Positions 1-9,556 of a stretch of DNA of 64,000 nt are shown one piece after another. The notes beneath the pieces were generated by a model. That model was not told the DNA's origin. It worked only from the letters and a program-made list of their open reading frames with translations, and did not search any database. Position numbers and translations under genes: made by a program. Position 1 is the stretch's first letter. Each line of letters starts with the position of its first letter. Origin of the DNA: Donghicola eburneus (lineage in GTDB: Bacteria; Pseudomonadota; Alphaproteobacteria; Rhodobacterales; Rhodobacteraceae); NCBI RefSeq assembly GCF_900115865.1, contig NZ_FOXY01000002.1, positions 372,001 to 436,000 of the forward strand, given 5' to 3'.

Positions 1-344
1 GAGTCTGGGAACGCAAGACCAAGCCGATGTCCGACCCCGAGCAGCGGGCCTGGGCCCGCCTTGGCATTGAGGACCCCCACCAGGTTCTGGGCCAAAACGC
101 GACCCGCAATCCCGGCAAGTCGGCCAACGGCCACACGCGCAAACTGCCCCCGACCGAACGCAAAGCGATCGAGATCCTCGAAGCCAAGGACCACTGGACC
201 AAGGCCGAGATCCGCAAAGCTTACAAGGCACTCATCAAGGTCCTGCACCCTGACATGAACGGCGGTGACCGCTCGGACGAGGAAAAGCTGCAAGAGGTCG
301 TCTGGGCTTGGGACCAAATCAAGGACAGCCGGAACTTCCGCTAA
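1..344 (+). CDS. J-domain (DnaJ-like) protein, 3' part
   Basis: This is the C-terminal part of a J-domain protein; the reading frame is open to the left edge of the window (from base 3), so the true start lies outside. The visible part ends in a J domain of about 60 residues with the diagnostic HPD tripeptide (in 'KVLHPDMNGG') that stimulates Hsp70/DnaK ATPase. There is no G/F region or zinc finger, so it is a co-chaperone-like J protein and not DnaJ itself. It sits upstream of cobS in the same direction, an order I remember from Rhodobacteraceae genomes. A rho-independent terminator follows 8 bases after the stop, so cobS probably has its own promoter. The first in-window ATG at 27 is probably internal. 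Its client protein cannot be deduced. Confidence 0.85.
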   Translation, partial: VWERKTKPMSDPEQRAWARLGIEDPHQVLGQNATRNPGKSANGHTRKLPPTERKAIEILEAKDHWTKAEIRKAYKALIKVLHPDMNGGDRSDEEKLQEVVWAWDQIKDSRNFR

Positions 345-352
345 TTGTGAAC

Positions 353-379
353 AGGCCGCCTCTTTCAGGCGGCCTTTTT
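353..379 (+). terminator. Rho-independent terminator after J-domain gene
   Basis: A perfect 9-bp stem, AGGCCGCCT (353-361) and AGGCGGCCT (367-375), has a 5-base loop and is followed by a run of five T. It lies 8 bases after the stop codon. Confidence 0.85.
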
Positions 380-571
380 GCTGCTCCACTGCCCTTTCTG
401 CTTTGCGAAAATACTCACGGCACCACGTCGGCCGTGCTCACCAACCCAGCACATAAGCGGCCCACCACCAATCTGCGTCTAAGAAACTTCGCAGATTGCT
501 CTTTCCCTTGTAGCCCCGCGCATTATGGTGCACCACGCAAGTGAAGGTTTGAAAGCAAGAAGGTGACAGCG

Positions 572-1555
572 ATGGGCGACCGCAAAGAAGCTGTGGTGAA
601 ACCGACCGAACAGATTTCCGTACGTGATGTTTTTGGCATTGATACGGACATGATCGTCCACGGCTTTGCCGAGGAAAACGACCGCATCCCAGAGCTCGAC
701 CCCACCTATAAGTTCGATCCCGACACCACTCTGGCGATCCTTGCAGGTTTTGAAAAGAACCGCCGCGTGATGGTGCAGGGCTACCACGGGACCGGCAAAT
801 CGACCCACATTGAGCAGGTCGCAGCCCGCCTGAACTGGCCCACCGTGCGCGTCAACCTTGACAGTCACATCAGCCGGATCGACCTGATCGGCAAAGACGC
901 GATCAAGCTGAAAGACGGCAAGCAGGTCACCGAATTCCACGAGGGCATTCTGCCTTGGGCGCTGCGCAACAACGTCGCGATCGTGTTCGACGAATATGAC
1001 GCGGGCCGCGCAGACGTGATGTTCGTGATCCAGCGTGTTCTGGAAACCGACGGCAAGCTCACGCTGCTGGACCAGAATGAAATCATCAAGCCGCACCCCT
1101 ATTTCCGCCTGTTCGCGACTGCGAACACTGTGGGTCTGGGGGACACCACCGGCCTGTATCACGGCACCCAGCAGATCAACCAGGCGCAGATGGACCGCTG
1201 GTCGCTTGTCGCGACCCTGAACTATCTGTCGATCGACGCCGAGACCAACATCGTTCTGTCCAAAAACCCGCACTACAACACCGAGGCAGGCCGCAAGACC
1301 ATCAAGCAGATGGTCACCGTTGCCGACCTGACACGCAAAGCATTCATGTCCGGCGACTTGTCCACTGTGATGAGCCCCCGTACCGTGATCGCATGGGCCC
1401 AGAACGCAGAAATCTTCCGCAATGTGGGCTATGCGTTCCGCCTGACATTCCTGAACAAGTGCGACGAACTGGAACGCCAGACCGTTGCCGAGTTCTACCA
1501 GCGCCTCTTCAACGAAGAACTGCCCGAAAGCGCAGCAAGCGTCGCTCTGGCCTAA
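572..1555 (+). CDS. cobS: Cobaltochelatase subunit CobS
   Basis: CobS is the AAA+ ATPase subunit of the aerobic, ATP-dependent cobaltochelatase CobNST, which inserts Co2+ into hydrogenobyrinic acid a,c-diamide during cobalamin synthesis. The 327-residue protein has a Walker A motif (GYHGTGKS, about residues 70-77), a Walker B motif (VFDEYD, about 138-143) and an N-terminal CobS-type extension; the length is normal for the family. I chose the ATG at 572 over the in-frame GTG at 563 because the Shine-Dalgarno AAGAAGG (557-563) is 8 bases from 572 but overlaps 563. cobT follows about 660 bases downstream with an unknown exported protein between. The third subunit, CobN, is not in the window. A terminator follows the gene. 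Confidence 0.96.
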   Translation: MGDRKEAVVKPTEQISVRDVFGIDTDMIVHGFAEENDRIPELDPTYKFDPDTTLAILAGFEKNRRVMVQGYHGTGKSTHIEQVAARLNWPTVRVNLDSHISRIDLIGKDAIKLKDGKQVTEFHEGILPWALRNNVAIVFDEYDAGRADVMFVIQRVLETDGKLTLLDQNEIIKPHPYFRLFATANTVGLGDTTGLYHGTQQINQAQMDRWSLVATLNYLSIDAETNIVLSKNPHYNTEAGRKTIKQMVTVADLTRKAFMSGDLSTVMSPRTVIAWAQNAEIFRNVGYAFRLTFLNKCDELERQTVAEFYQRLFNEELPESAASVALA

Positions 1556-1575
1556 GGCCAAAATACGGAATTGAG

Positions 1576-1606
1576 AGGGTCGCTCGGCAACGGGCGGCCC
1601 TTTTTT
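1576..1606 (+). terminator. Rho-independent terminator after cobS
   Basis: The stem AGGGTCGC (1576-1583) with GCGGCCCT (1594-1601) contains one G-T wobble pair, and the 3' arm runs into six T. Confidence 0.75.
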
Positions 1607-1719
1607 CTTGGCTGCGCCGCGGCATAGAGGTCAGGAAAACCAGAGGGCATCCCCATTTGGATAGGTTTTCCGACGATTGGCTTATTTGACCTTTTGGACA
1701 AGCGTCATACGCTTGTTAC

Positions 1720-2130
1720 ATGAAACACAGAGCCCTATGCCGGATCGGTGCTGCGGCCCTCTTGTGTGTATTAGGGACAGCACCCTCCGCCCTTCCTTTT
1801 TGGGCCCATCAACGGGTCCAGTTATTCGCGACCTGTGCGGGTCGTTACGAAGCCATGTCATTGGATCATCGCGAGATGGACCGAGGCAAACGCAGCGCCA
1901 TGCGCAATCAGGTCGAAGGGTTCCAATCCCTTGTCGATGCTCTTCTGCCGGACGCACTGGCCGAGGAGATGCCGGAAAACATGCCCGTGAAGTGGAAGGC
2001 GACCGGCTGGTCCGAAATCGCGCATCTACTGACAGAGGTGCAATACTCTGTCGATCCCGGCCGAGTGCGGCGGGCGTCCGACATGCTCGGGAAGCGGATC
2101 GAAGAATGCGAAGGTCTGCTTTTGTCCTAA
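1720..2130 (+). CDS. Unknown exported protein between cobS and cobT
   Basis: I do not recognise this 136-residue protein. It begins with a clear Sec-type signal sequence: a basic start MKHR, a hydrophobic stretch rich in A, L and C, and a possible cleavage site near residues 24-28 (APSALPFWA). The mature part is mostly helical and charged, with one Cys in 'FATCAGRY' and one near the C-terminus in 'EECEG', which could form a disulfide in the periplasm. It lies between cobS and cobT on the same strand, 83 bases before cobT, so it may share a transcript with cobT. No catalytic motif is visible. The placement could reflect a link to cobalt or cobalamin, but that is only an inference from position. 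Confidence 0.75.
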   Translation: MKHRALCRIGAAALLCVLGTAPSALPFWAHQRVQLFATCAGRYEAMSLDHREMDRGKRSAMRNQVEGFQSLVDALLPDALAEEMPENMPVKWKATGWSEIAHLLTEVQYSVDPGRVRRASDMLGKRIEECEGLLLS

Positions 2131-2213
2131 GGATTTAGGCAGGTGCTATGGTCAAGCCGCCCTTGTGGGTCTAGGTTGCGGAGGATGAACGACGTCCTCC
2201 GAAAGCTGGCACC

Positions 2214-4106
2214 ATGAAGAAGTCCGACAACCCCGCCGATCCGTTCAAGAAGGCTCTGGCCGAAGCCACCCGCGTCATGTCGGAAAACCCCGATTTGACC
2301 GTGAGCTATTCGGTCGATCCGGCAGGAATGTCCGGCGACTCGATGCGCCTGCCCCAAATTTCCCGCCGCATGACCCGGGACGAGGTCCTGATCGCGCGCG
2401 GGACAGCGGACGCGCTCGCCATGCGTAGCCGCTACCACGATGCGTCGGTCGCAGCGCGCTATATCCCCCAAGGTGACATGGCCCGTGGCATTTACGAGGC
2501 GATGGAAACTGCGCGGTGCGAGGCAATGGGCGCGCGCGACATGCCCGGCACTGCAGGCAACATCGACGCCAAAATCGCCCACGAAGCCAAGACCCGCGCA
2601 TATGAACAGGTGACCGAGGCCAAGGACATTCCGTTGTCCGTCGCTGCCGGCTATCTGGTACGCAATCTAGCCACGGGTCGCGACCTGCCCGCGGGCGCGG
2701 ACAACGCGCTCGACCTATGGCGCGACTTCCTCGAGGGCCAAGGGTCCGAGACTCTGACAGGCATCGACGACGTGTTGTCCGACCAGCAGGCCTTTGCCAA
2801 GTTCGCCCGCCAGTTCATCACCGATTTGGGCTATGGCGACCAGTTGGGTGAAGACCCCGACGATCTGGACGACGAGTCCGAAGATGACGAGGCGCAGGAA
2901 GAAGAACAGGAAGAGGACGAAAGCCCCGAGTCCGACGGCAACGAGGAAAGCGAAAGCGACGAGGGCGAAGCTGAACCAGAGCGGTCTCAGGATCAGCAGA
3001 TGGATCAGGCGCAGGCCCAAGTCTCGATGGAGGAAGACTCCGAGCTGGAGCTGGACGAGGAGACCGAGTTGCCAGAGGGCGACGCGCCCATGGACCCTCC
3101 GCCCCCTGCCCCGCATTCCGAGGCCGATCCCGACTACAAGGTCTTTGAGACCAAATTCGACGAGGAAATCCGCGCCGAAGATCTGGCCGACCCCGCAGAA
3201 CTCGAACGCCTGCGCGCCTATCTGGACCAGCAACTCGAGCCGCTGAAGGGGGCTGTCAGCCGTCTAGCGAACAAGTTGCAGCGCCGTCTACAGGCGCAGC
3301 AGAACCGCAGTTGGCTTTTCGATATGGAAGAGGGCATTCTGGACGCTGGTCGTCTAGCCCGCGTGGTTGCAAACCCCACGACACCCCTGTCCTTCAAGGT
3401 CGAGAAAGACACTGAATTCCGCGATACCGTTGTAACTTTGCTTTTGGACAACTCCGGCTCGATGCGCGGCCGTCCGATCAGCATTGCGGCCATCTGCGCC
3501 GACGTTCTGGCCCGCACGCTAGAGCGCTGCAACGTCAAGGTCGAGATTTTGGGCTTCACCACCCGTGCCTGGAAAGGCGGCCAGAACCGCGAGACGTGGC
3601 TGCAACAGGGACGCCCCCAGCAGCCCGGTCGTCTGAACGATCTGCGCCACATCATCTACAAACATGCCGACGCCCCGTGGCGCCGCGTGCGTCCGAACCT
3701 CGGGTTGATGATGAAAGAGGGCCTGCTGAAGGAAAACATCGATGGTGAGGCGCTGGAATGGGCTCACCGCAGAATGCTGGCCCGCCCCGAGGCGCGCAAG
3801 ATCCTGATGGTGATTTCGGACGGCGCACCCGTGGATGACAGCACCCTGTCGGTGAACCCCGCAAACTTCCTTGAGAAGCACCTGCGTGACGTGATTGCAA
3901 TGGTCGAGAAGCGCAAGCTGGTGGAGCTCTTGGCGATCGGCATTGGGCACGACGTGACCCGCTATTATGAACGTGCGGTCACGATCACTGATGTGGAACA
4001 GTTGGCCGGTGCGATGACCGAACAGCTGGCGAGCCTCTTTGACTCCGACCCCCGTGCGCGTGCGCGCGTAATGGGGATCAAGAACAGCACCCGGAGAGCT
4101 GGATGA
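2214..4106 (+). CDS. cobT: Cobaltochelatase subunit CobT
   Basis: CobT is the second AAA-associated subunit of aerobic cobaltochelatase; with CobS it forms the chaperone-like ring that drives CobN. The 630-residue protein has an N-terminal alpha-helical domain, a strongly acidic Glu/Asp-rich linker (about residues 215-300), and a C-terminal von Willebrand A domain with the MIDAS motif DNSGS near residue 410. This domain order and size are typical of CobT. Its stop overlaps the start of the following peptidase gene by four bases (ATGA at 4103), which suggests translational coupling, though the peptidase has no known role in cobalamin synthesis. The acidic linker is probably a disordered contact region, not a sign of gene damage. 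Confidence 0.96.
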   Translation: MKKSDNPADPFKKALAEATRVMSENPDLTVSYSVDPAGMSGDSMRLPQISRRMTRDEVLIARGTADALAMRSRYHDASVAARYIPQGDMARGIYEAMETARCEAMGARDMPGTAGNIDAKIAHEAKTRAYEQVTEAKDIPLSVAAGYLVRNLATGRDLPAGADNALDLWRDFLEGQGSETLTGIDDVLSDQQAFAKFARQFITDLGYGDQLGEDPDDLDDESEDDEAQEEEQEEDESPESDGNEESESDEGEAEPERSQDQQMDQAQAQVSMEEDSELELDEETELPEGDAPMDPPPPAPHSEADPDYKVFETKFDEEIRAEDLADPAELERLRAYLDQQLEPLKGAVSRLANKLQRRLQAQQNRSWLFDMEEGILDAGRLARVVANPTTPLSFKVEKDTEFRDTVVTLLLDNSGSMRGRPISIAAICADVLARTLERCNVKVEILGFTTRAWKGGQNRETWLQQGRPQQPGRLNDLRHIIYKHADAPWRRVRPNLGLMMKEGLLKENIDGEALEWAHRRMLARPEARKILMVISDGAPVDDSTLSVNPANFLEKHLRDVIAMVEKRKLVELLAIGIGHDVTRYYERAVTITDVEQLAGAMTEQLASLFDSDPRARARVMGIKNSTRRAG

Positions 4107-5896
4107 GTTTTCAAGATTTCGCGGTCACCGCGCGGCCGGAACAGGGGCCGCCGCGTCTGGCTGCTTTGCGCGAACAAATGGCTGCCGAAAGGCTGGCCGG
4201 ATTTCTGGTGCCCCGCGCCGATGCCCATCAGGGTGAATACGTGGCGCCTTGCGATGACCGACTGGCCTGGCTGACAGGGTTCACGGGCTCGGCTGGTTTT
4301 GCGCTGGTGCTGGCGGACAAAGCAGGCGTCTTTATCGACGGGCGCTACCGTGTGCAGGTCAAGTCGCAGGTCGCCGACTGCTTTACCCCCGTGCCTTGGC
4401 CTGAAACCAAGGCGGGAGACTGGCTGTTAGAAAACCTAGATAGCGGCTTGGTCGGTTATGACCCGTGGCTCCACACCCCGCGCGAGATCGAAACGATCGA
4501 AGCCGCGCTGGCAGGCACCGAAATCGGTCTGAAGCCGGTCGATAACCTTGTCGACCGCATCTGGGCTGATCGCCCTGCCCGACCCACGGCCCCTGCCGAA
4601 GCCTTCCCCGTCGAGATCGCGGGCCTGACTTCTGGCGAGAAGCGCGAGATGGTGGCAGAGGCCCTGCGAAAGGCAGGCCATGCTGCGTGCGTCCTGACAC
4701 TGCCCGACAGCATCTGCTGGATGCTGAACATTCGCGGCGCGGATATCGCGCACAACCCAGTTGTCCAATGCTTTGCGATTGTGTTTGACGACGCGTGTGT
4801 TGCCCTGTTCGCGGGCCCTGCAAAGTTCGAAGCTCTTGGTCCTGATCCCGACATCAGCATCGCGCCGCTCGACGCCTTTGAGGGGGCATTAGGACAGCTT
4901 AGCGGGCCTGTTCGGCTCGACAAAACCTCTGTCCCTGTGCTGGTCCAGCAGGTTTTGGAAAGCTTCGAGATCAGCATTGCTTGGGGCGATGACCCCTGTG
5001 TCCTGCCCAAAGCTTGCAAGACTGACGCCGAGATCGCCGCAACCCGCGCCGCGCACCTGCGCGACGGTGCAGCGATGGTGGAATTCCTGTGTTGGCTCGA
5101 TCAGCAGACGCCCGGGACCTTTACCGAAATTGATGTCGTCAAAGCGCTAGAGGGCTTTCGTGCGGCCACAAACCAGTTGCGCGAGATCAGCTTTGAGACC
5201 ATCTCTGGCAGCGGACCGAATGGCGCAATCGTCCATTACCGTGTGAGCGAGGAGTCGAACCGAACAGCCCAAGACGGTGACCTGCTGCTGGTTGATTCCG
5301 GCGCGCAATACACCGACGGCACCACAGACATCACCCGCACTATGCCCATCGGCACCCCCACAGCAGAGCACAAAGACCGCTTTACCCGCGTGCTCAAGGG
5401 GATGATCGCAATCAGCATGGCGCGTTTTCCCAAGGGGATTGCAGGCCGTGATCTGGACGTTCTGGCCCGCAACGCGCTGTGGCAAGTGGGACTGGACTAT
5501 GACCACGGCACCGGCCATGGCGTTGGTGTTTACCTGAGCGTACACGAGGGGCCTCAGCGCATCTCGCGCGCCTCGACGCTGCCACTGGAGCCAGGGATGA
5601 TTCTGTCGAACGAGCCTGGCTATTACAAAGAAGGCGCCTACGGCATCCGGATCGAGAACCTGATTGTGGTCTCTCCTGTGGACACGCCAGAGGGCGGCGA
5701 CGATCACCGTACCATGTACGGATTTGAAACACTCACATGGACACCGATTGATCGCAGGCTGATAGAAACCGCCCTTTTGACACCACAAGAACGTGCGTGG
5801 CTAGATACTTACCATGCGACATGTTGGGAGAATCTTTCGTCAAGACTGTCGCCGGAGGCCAAAACGTGGTTAGAGAGCATGACTGCGCCGCTCTGA
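4103..5896 (+). CDS. Aminopeptidase P family Xaa-Pro peptidase (M24B)
   Basis: This is a 597-residue three-domain aminopeptidase P, a cytosolic metallopeptidase that removes the N-terminal residue before proline. Two N-terminal creatinase-like domains precede the C-terminal pita-bread domain. The metal ligands of the M24 fold are visible: Asp in '[12 protein letters not shown]' (about 395-405) and in 'TTDITRT', His in 'GTGHGVG' (about 470), Glu in 'NEPGYY' (about 502) and Glu in 'RIENL' (about 516). The long form matches eukaryote-like aminopeptidase P more than the roughly 440-residue E. coli PepP. The start codon overlaps the cobT stop as ATGA. A short TGACAC/GTGTCA hairpin overlaps the stop codon. 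Confidence 0.93.
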   Translation: MSFQDFAVTARPEQGPPRLAALREQMAAERLAGFLVPRADAHQGEYVAPCDDRLAWLTGFTGSAGFALVLADKAGVFIDGRYRVQVKSQVADCFTPVPWPETKAGDWLLENLDSGLVGYDPWLHTPREIETIEAALAGTEIGLKPVDNLVDRIWADRPARPTAPAEAFPVEIAGLTSGEKREMVAEALRKAGHAACVLTLPDSICWMLNIRGADIAHNPVVQCFAIVFDDACVALFAGPAKFEALGPDPDISIAPLDAFEGALGQLSGPVRLDKTSVPVLVQQVLESFEISIAWGDDPCVLPKACKTDAEIAATRAAHLRDGAAMVEFLCWLDQQTPGTFTEIDVVKALEGFRAATNQLREISFETISGSGPNGAIVHYRVSEESNRTAQDGDLLLVDSGAQYTDGTTDITRTMPIGTPTAEHKDRFTRVLKGMIAISMARFPKGIAGRDLDVLARNALWQVGLDYDHGTGHGVGVYLSVHEGPQRISRASTLPLEPGMILSNEPGYYKEGAYGIRIENLIVVSPVDTPEGGDDHRTMYGFETLTWTPIDRRLIETALLTPQERAWLDTYHATCWENLSSRLSPEAKTWLESMTAPL

Positions 5897-5951
5897 CACG
5901 AGAGTGTCATCAAAGACTGGCACAGCGATAAAAAACACAGGGGGACTACGC

Positions 5952-6296
5952 ATGACAGCGAACATCAAGATCCATGCAAACGCAGGGACTTATGTTGTAC
6001 GCGCAGGCGGTGCTGTGTTGGGCGAAAGCTCGAACACTTTGGAGTTGGTAGAAGGCGATTACACGCCGGTGGTTTATTTCCCTCGGGAAGACATCGCTAT
6101 GGCCTTTCTCGACCAATCCAGCCAGCGCACGACTTGCCCGTTCAAGGGCGAGGCTCAGTACTACAACATCGTGACCAAGAGCACGACCATCGAGAACGCA
6201 GCTTGGTCCTACGAGGATCCGGCGAGTGGTCTGGAGCAGATCAAAGGGTATCTGGCCTTCCACGCCAGCCCACAGCTCGCGATCGAAGAGTTGTAA
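5952..6296 (+). CDS. DUF427 domain protein
   Basis: This small cytosolic protein of 114 residues consists of one DUF427 domain. The recognisable pattern is a beta-rich fold with 'PVVYFPREDI', 'CPFKGEAQYYN' and 'AAWSYEDP'. The biochemical function of DUF427 is unknown. I chose the ATG at 5952 because a purine-rich ribosome site (AGGGGGA) lies about 6 bases upstream; the longer frame that starts at 5904 has no such site. It lies 55 bases behind the aminopeptidase P gene and may be read from the same transcript. The gene is convergent with the ClC gene, with a hairpin between. Confidence 0.88.
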   Translation: MTANIKIHANAGTYVVRAGGAVLGESSNTLELVEGDYTPVVYFPREDIAMAFLDQSSQRTTCPFKGEAQYYNIVTKSTTIENAAWSYEDPASGLEQIKGYLAFHASPQLAIEEL

Positions 6297-6322
6297 TCCA
6301 TCGGCCGATTGGGGCTGTGACG

Positions 6323-6346
6323 GGGCGTGCCACTGGCGCGCCCTTT
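6323..6346. terminator. GC-rich hairpin between convergent genes
   Basis: GGGCGTGCC (6323-6331) pairs with GGCGCGCCC (6335-6343) through one wobble pair, with a 3-base loop and only three T afterwards. It lies between the convergent DUF427 and ClC genes and may stop transcription weakly. Confidence 0.5.
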
Positions 6347-6368
6347 GTCGTTTCAATGTATGACGTTT

Positions 6369-8090
6369 CTAGCTGTGCTCTTCTGCGGCTGTCGCTGCTA
6401 GCGCGCGGTTAAAGGTCCGCAGGGCATCCACTTGAAATACCGCTCCGACGATGTCGGGCGCTTCTTCACCGCGTGCGGACTTAACCACCGGGACAAAGGC
6501 CGCGCCAGTACGGTCAAAGATCGGCATCGCGTCGCGCAGTGTCTGGCCCGTTTGCAGGACAGTCCCTTCGGCCACCAATGCTTCGAGTTGGTCAAAGGGG
6601 GCGGCGTGTTCATGATCAAGCGGACGCATCACGGTCGCCACGCCGTACATCCCCATCAAGTAGGCCTGCGGCCCTGCGGCCAGTTGTAGGTTGCGCCGCG
6701 CCAATAACGTCAGAAAGAAGGACTGAGAGACCATGCGGCTGGACAGCGCGGTCGACATGGACACAGCCACCATGACAGCAAGCCCCGTATGCCAGTCCCC
6801 TGTCAGTTCAAACACGATCAGCGTCGTGGAAATCGGCGCGCCGAGCACGGCCGCCGCCACCGCGCCCATGCCTGCCAACGCATAAAGTGTCGCCTCGCCC
6901 GAGACCGAGGGGAAGATACCCGTCGCGATCAGGCCAAAGGCCAGCCCCGTCAAGCCACCCACCATCAACGCGGGCGAAAACACCCCGCCCCCCATGCGGC
7001 CCGCCATGGTGATCGACACCGCAATGATCTTGAGCACGACAAAGACCAAGGCTTCGTACAGGAGCATGTCTCCCGCCAGGGCCCGGGCGGTCGTCTCGTA
7101 TCCCACACCAATGATGTGCGGGAACATCAGCGCAATGCCCCCCAGCAAGAAACCAGAGATCATTGGCCGCGACCATGCGGGGAACTGCAGCGCCGCCTCC
7201 AGTCGGTTACCGAGTTGATCTGCCCAGAAGATGGCGCGCATCAGAACGACCGCAACCAAACCGCTTACCAACCCGAGGATAAAGAACGCAGGCAGTTCAG
7301 CGTAGAACTGCAAGAATGTACGCGACGACAGGACAAACTCGCTCACATCGCCAAACGTCAGACGTGACACCACCGTGCCTGCGACGCTGGCAACAACGAT
7401 GGGGGCAAAGGCATGGATCGCGAAGTGACGCAGCACGACCTCCAGCGCAAAAAGCGCCCCCGCAATCGGCGCGTTAAAGCTGGCAGACACCGCCGCAGCC
7501 ACAGCACACCCCAAGAGGTTCCGCCCGCTAATGGCGTCAGCGTGAATCCAACCGCTCATCCGCGTCGCGAGAACACCAGCAAGGTGCACAACAGGCCCCT
7601 CTCGGCCCGTCGATCCGCCGCTCGATAGCGTGATAAGCGATGCTAAGGCAGAGGCCAGACCCTCTTTGACCTCAACCCGTCCGCCATTCAGCGCGGCGCC
7701 CTCGATCACATCTGCCACGGACCGCACCCGCCCGTCCGGCGTGAATCGCTGTAGCAAGAGCCCCACCAGAAGCCCGCCCACAGTCGGGATCAGGATGACC
7801 CAAATCCAGTTCACGGTCCCAAGGTGCGTGTGAAGATGGTTAATGTCGTCGGTCCGGTAGAGCGTGCTTTGCAACAGCTCGATCCCGAGTCGGAACGCCA
7901 CCGCGGCGCAGCCAGAGGCAGCCCCCACCACCAGCGCGATCAGCCAGAATTGAAACTGGCTCGGCCCCTTGGTCCGGACCAGATCATAAGACCTGCCGAT
8001 TTCCTCGCGTAGATCGTTGAGAGATTCTTTAAAAAACTCTTTCACGTTCGCCCGCCATTGCGCGTTTACCTTTTCCACAGACATGAGCAT
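6369..8090 (-). CDS. ClC-family chloride channel/transporter
   Basis: This inner-membrane protein of about 573 residues belongs to the ClC family of chloride channels and Cl-/H+ exchangers. Conserved family segments are visible: 'GGSTGREGPVVHLAG', which carries the gating glutamate, 'SFNAPIAGALFALEV', 'GGGVFSPALMVGG' and 'VFELTGDW'. After the membrane part comes a C-terminal extension with a CBS-like pattern ('VMRPLDHE ... AFVPVV'). The N-terminal 50 residues are charged and cytosolic. The start is uncertain: ATG at 8090 and ATG at 8084 are both possible, and I prefer 8090 because an AGG lies about 11 bases upstream; longer frames would run into the divergent gene. Whether it works as a channel or an exchanger cannot be told from what I can see. 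Confidence 0.92.
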   Translation of the reverse strand: MLMSVEKVNAQWRANVKEFFKESLNDLREEIGRSYDLVRTKGPSQFQFWLIALVVGAASGCAAVAFRLGIELLQSTLYRTDDINHLHTHLGTVNWIWVILIPTVGGLLVGLLLQRFTPDGRVRSVADVIEGAALNGGRVEVKEGLASALASLITLSSGGSTGREGPVVHLAGVLATRMSGWIHADAISGRNLLGCAVAAAVSASFNAPIAGALFALEVVLRHFAIHAFAPIVVASVAGTVVSRLTFGDVSEFVLSSRTFLQFYAELPAFFILGLVSGLVAVVLMRAIFWADQLGNRLEAALQFPAWSRPMISGFLLGGIALMFPHIIGVGYETTARALAGDMLLYEALVFVVLKIIAVSITMAGRMGGGVFSPALMVGGLTGLAFGLIATGIFPSVSGEATLYALAGMGAVAAAVLGAPISTTLIVFELTGDWHTGLAVMVAVSMSTALSSRMVSQSFFLTLLARRNLQLAAGPQAYLMGMYGVATVMRPLDHEHAAPFDQLEALVAEGTVLQTGQTLRDAMPIFDRTGAAFVPVVKSARGEEAPDIVGAVFQVDALRTFNRALAATAAEEHS

Positions 8091-8124
8091 GCGTATGTTG
8101 CCTACAACCAGAAAGAAGGCCGGC

Positions 8125-9501
8125 ATGACAAAACCCGATGCACTCCATGAGCTTAGCACCTTACTAGGACAACGTCTCTCGACCTCCAAGTTTGAACTTG
8201 AAGCGCATGGGCGCAGCGAATCCTATTTTCCGACCACCCTCGCCGATGCTGTCGCATTTCCAGACAGCACCGAAGAGGTCAGCGAGATCGTGAAAATCTG
8301 CGGACGGCACGGCCTACCGGTGATCGGCTGGGGCGCTGGAACTTCGCTCGAGGGACACGCACTGGCCAAGCAGGGCGGCGTCATCGTGGATTTTCGGAAT
8401 ATGAATCAGATTTACGATCTGCACGCCGAAGACATGAGCGTCACCGTCCAACCCGGCATCACACGCGAAGCACTAAACGAGGAATTGCGTGCCACGGGCC
8501 TGTTCTTTCCAGTTGATCCAGGCGCCAATGCCACGATCGGAGGCATGGCCTCGACTCGTGCAAGTGGGACAACCACGGTGCGCTATGGCACGATGCGGGA
8601 CAACGTTATGGCGCTCGAGGTGGTCATGCCCGATGGGCGTATCGTTCGCACGGGCAGCCACGCGAAAAAATCCGCTGCGGGCTTTGACCTAACCGCCCTC
8701 ATGATCGGGGCTGAGGGAACCTTGGGCCTGATCACAGAACTGACCCTGAAACTGCAGGGCCAGCCCGAGGCTGTAGGCGCCGCTGTCTGCGCGTTCGACA
8801 ACATTTCTGACGCTGTCGCCACTGTGATTGAGACCATCCAGTTTGGGCTTCCCATGGCGCGGATCGAATTCATCGACGCTGCCACGGCTGCGGCTGTGAA
8901 CGCCTATTCCGGCTCTGAGCTGCCCCTGACCCCGCACCTCTTGGTCGAATTCCACGGCTCCGAAGCCGCCTTGGCCGAACAGGCCGAAGTTTTTGGGGGA
9001 ATTCTGGCCGAGCATGGCGGCAAAGGGTTTGACTGGGCAACCGCGCCCGAAGACCGCAAGGCGCTCTGGCACGCACGCCACCACGCGTATTGGGCGATCC
9101 TGAACAGCCGCCCCGGATGCCGCGCGGTCGTCACAGATCTGTGTGTGCCAATCTCGCGCCTTGCCGGAGCGGTCGAAGCCACGCGCACGGACATCGACCA
9201 AAGTGGCCTGCAAGGCCCTATTCTCGGTCACGTCGGGGATGGCAACTTCCACGCGATCCTGATGATCGATCCAGAGAGACCCGAAGAACTGGATCGCGCC
9301 AAAGAGCTTTCGGACCGTATGGTGAAGCGGGCGTTGTTCATGGGGGGAACTGTCACCGGCGAGCATGGCGTCGGCTACGGCAAGCTGGAGTATATGCCCA
9401 TGGAGCACGGCGAAGGCTGGGACGTCATGGCGCAGATCAAGGCCGCGCTGGATCCGATGAACATCATGAACCCGGGCAAGGTGGTGCGGTTCGGGGAATA
9501 A
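8125..9501 (+). CDS. FAD-linked D-lactate dehydrogenase (cytochrome)-like oxidase
   Basis: This 458-residue flavoprotein belongs to the FAD-binding PCMH/VAO family with a C-terminal FAD-oxidase domain, close to cytochrome-dependent D-lactate dehydrogenase and GlcD. The FAD-binding part shows 'GWGAGTSLEGHA' and 'DPGANATIGGMASTRASGT' (about residues 70-155). The C-terminal part shows 'GHVGDGNFHAILMID' and 'GTVTGEHGVGYGK', which carry metal- and substrate-binding His residues in this family. D-lactate is the likely substrate, but other 2-hydroxy acids are possible. The ATG at 8125 has an AAGAAGG ribosome site and leaves only 34 bases to the divergent ClC gene, so the two promoters must overlap or lie inside the genes. 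Confidence 0.9.
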   Translation: MTKPDALHELSTLLGQRLSTSKFELEAHGRSESYFPTTLADAVAFPDSTEEVSEIVKICGRHGLPVIGWGAGTSLEGHALAKQGGVIVDFRNMNQIYDLHAEDMSVTVQPGITREALNEELRATGLFFPVDPGANATIGGMASTRASGTTTVRYGTMRDNVMALEVVMPDGRIVRTGSHAKKSAAGFDLTALMIGAEGTLGLITELTLKLQGQPEAVGAAVCAFDNISDAVATVIETIQFGLPMARIEFIDAATAAAVNAYSGSELPLTPHLLVEFHGSEAALAEQAEVFGGILAEHGGKGFDWATAPEDRKALWHARHHAYWAILNSRPGCRAVVTDLCVPISRLAGAVEATRTDIDQSGLQGPILGHVGDGNFHAILMIDPERPEELDRAKELSDRMVKRALFMGGTVTGEHGVGYGKLEYMPMEHGEGWDVMAQIKAALDPMNIMNPGKVVRFGE

Positions 9502-9521
9502 ACCCAAGTCGATGAGTGATT

Positions 9522-9556
9522 GAAAAAAGAAAGGGCCGCTTGGCCCTTTTATTTTT
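9522..9556. terminator. Bidirectional terminator between lactate dehydrogenase and recN
   Basis: The stem AAGGGCC (9531-9537) with GGCCCTT (9542-9548) has a 4-base loop, an A-rich tract on its left and TTTTATTTTT on its right. It can serve both convergent genes. Confidence 0.8.

Noticed and set aside
479-1561. Long open frame on the minus strand opposite cobS (360 codons)
   Set aside because: It lies wholly antisense to cobS, a clear protein with Walker motifs; GC-rich codon bias keeps antisense frames open. No ribosome site or homology pattern.
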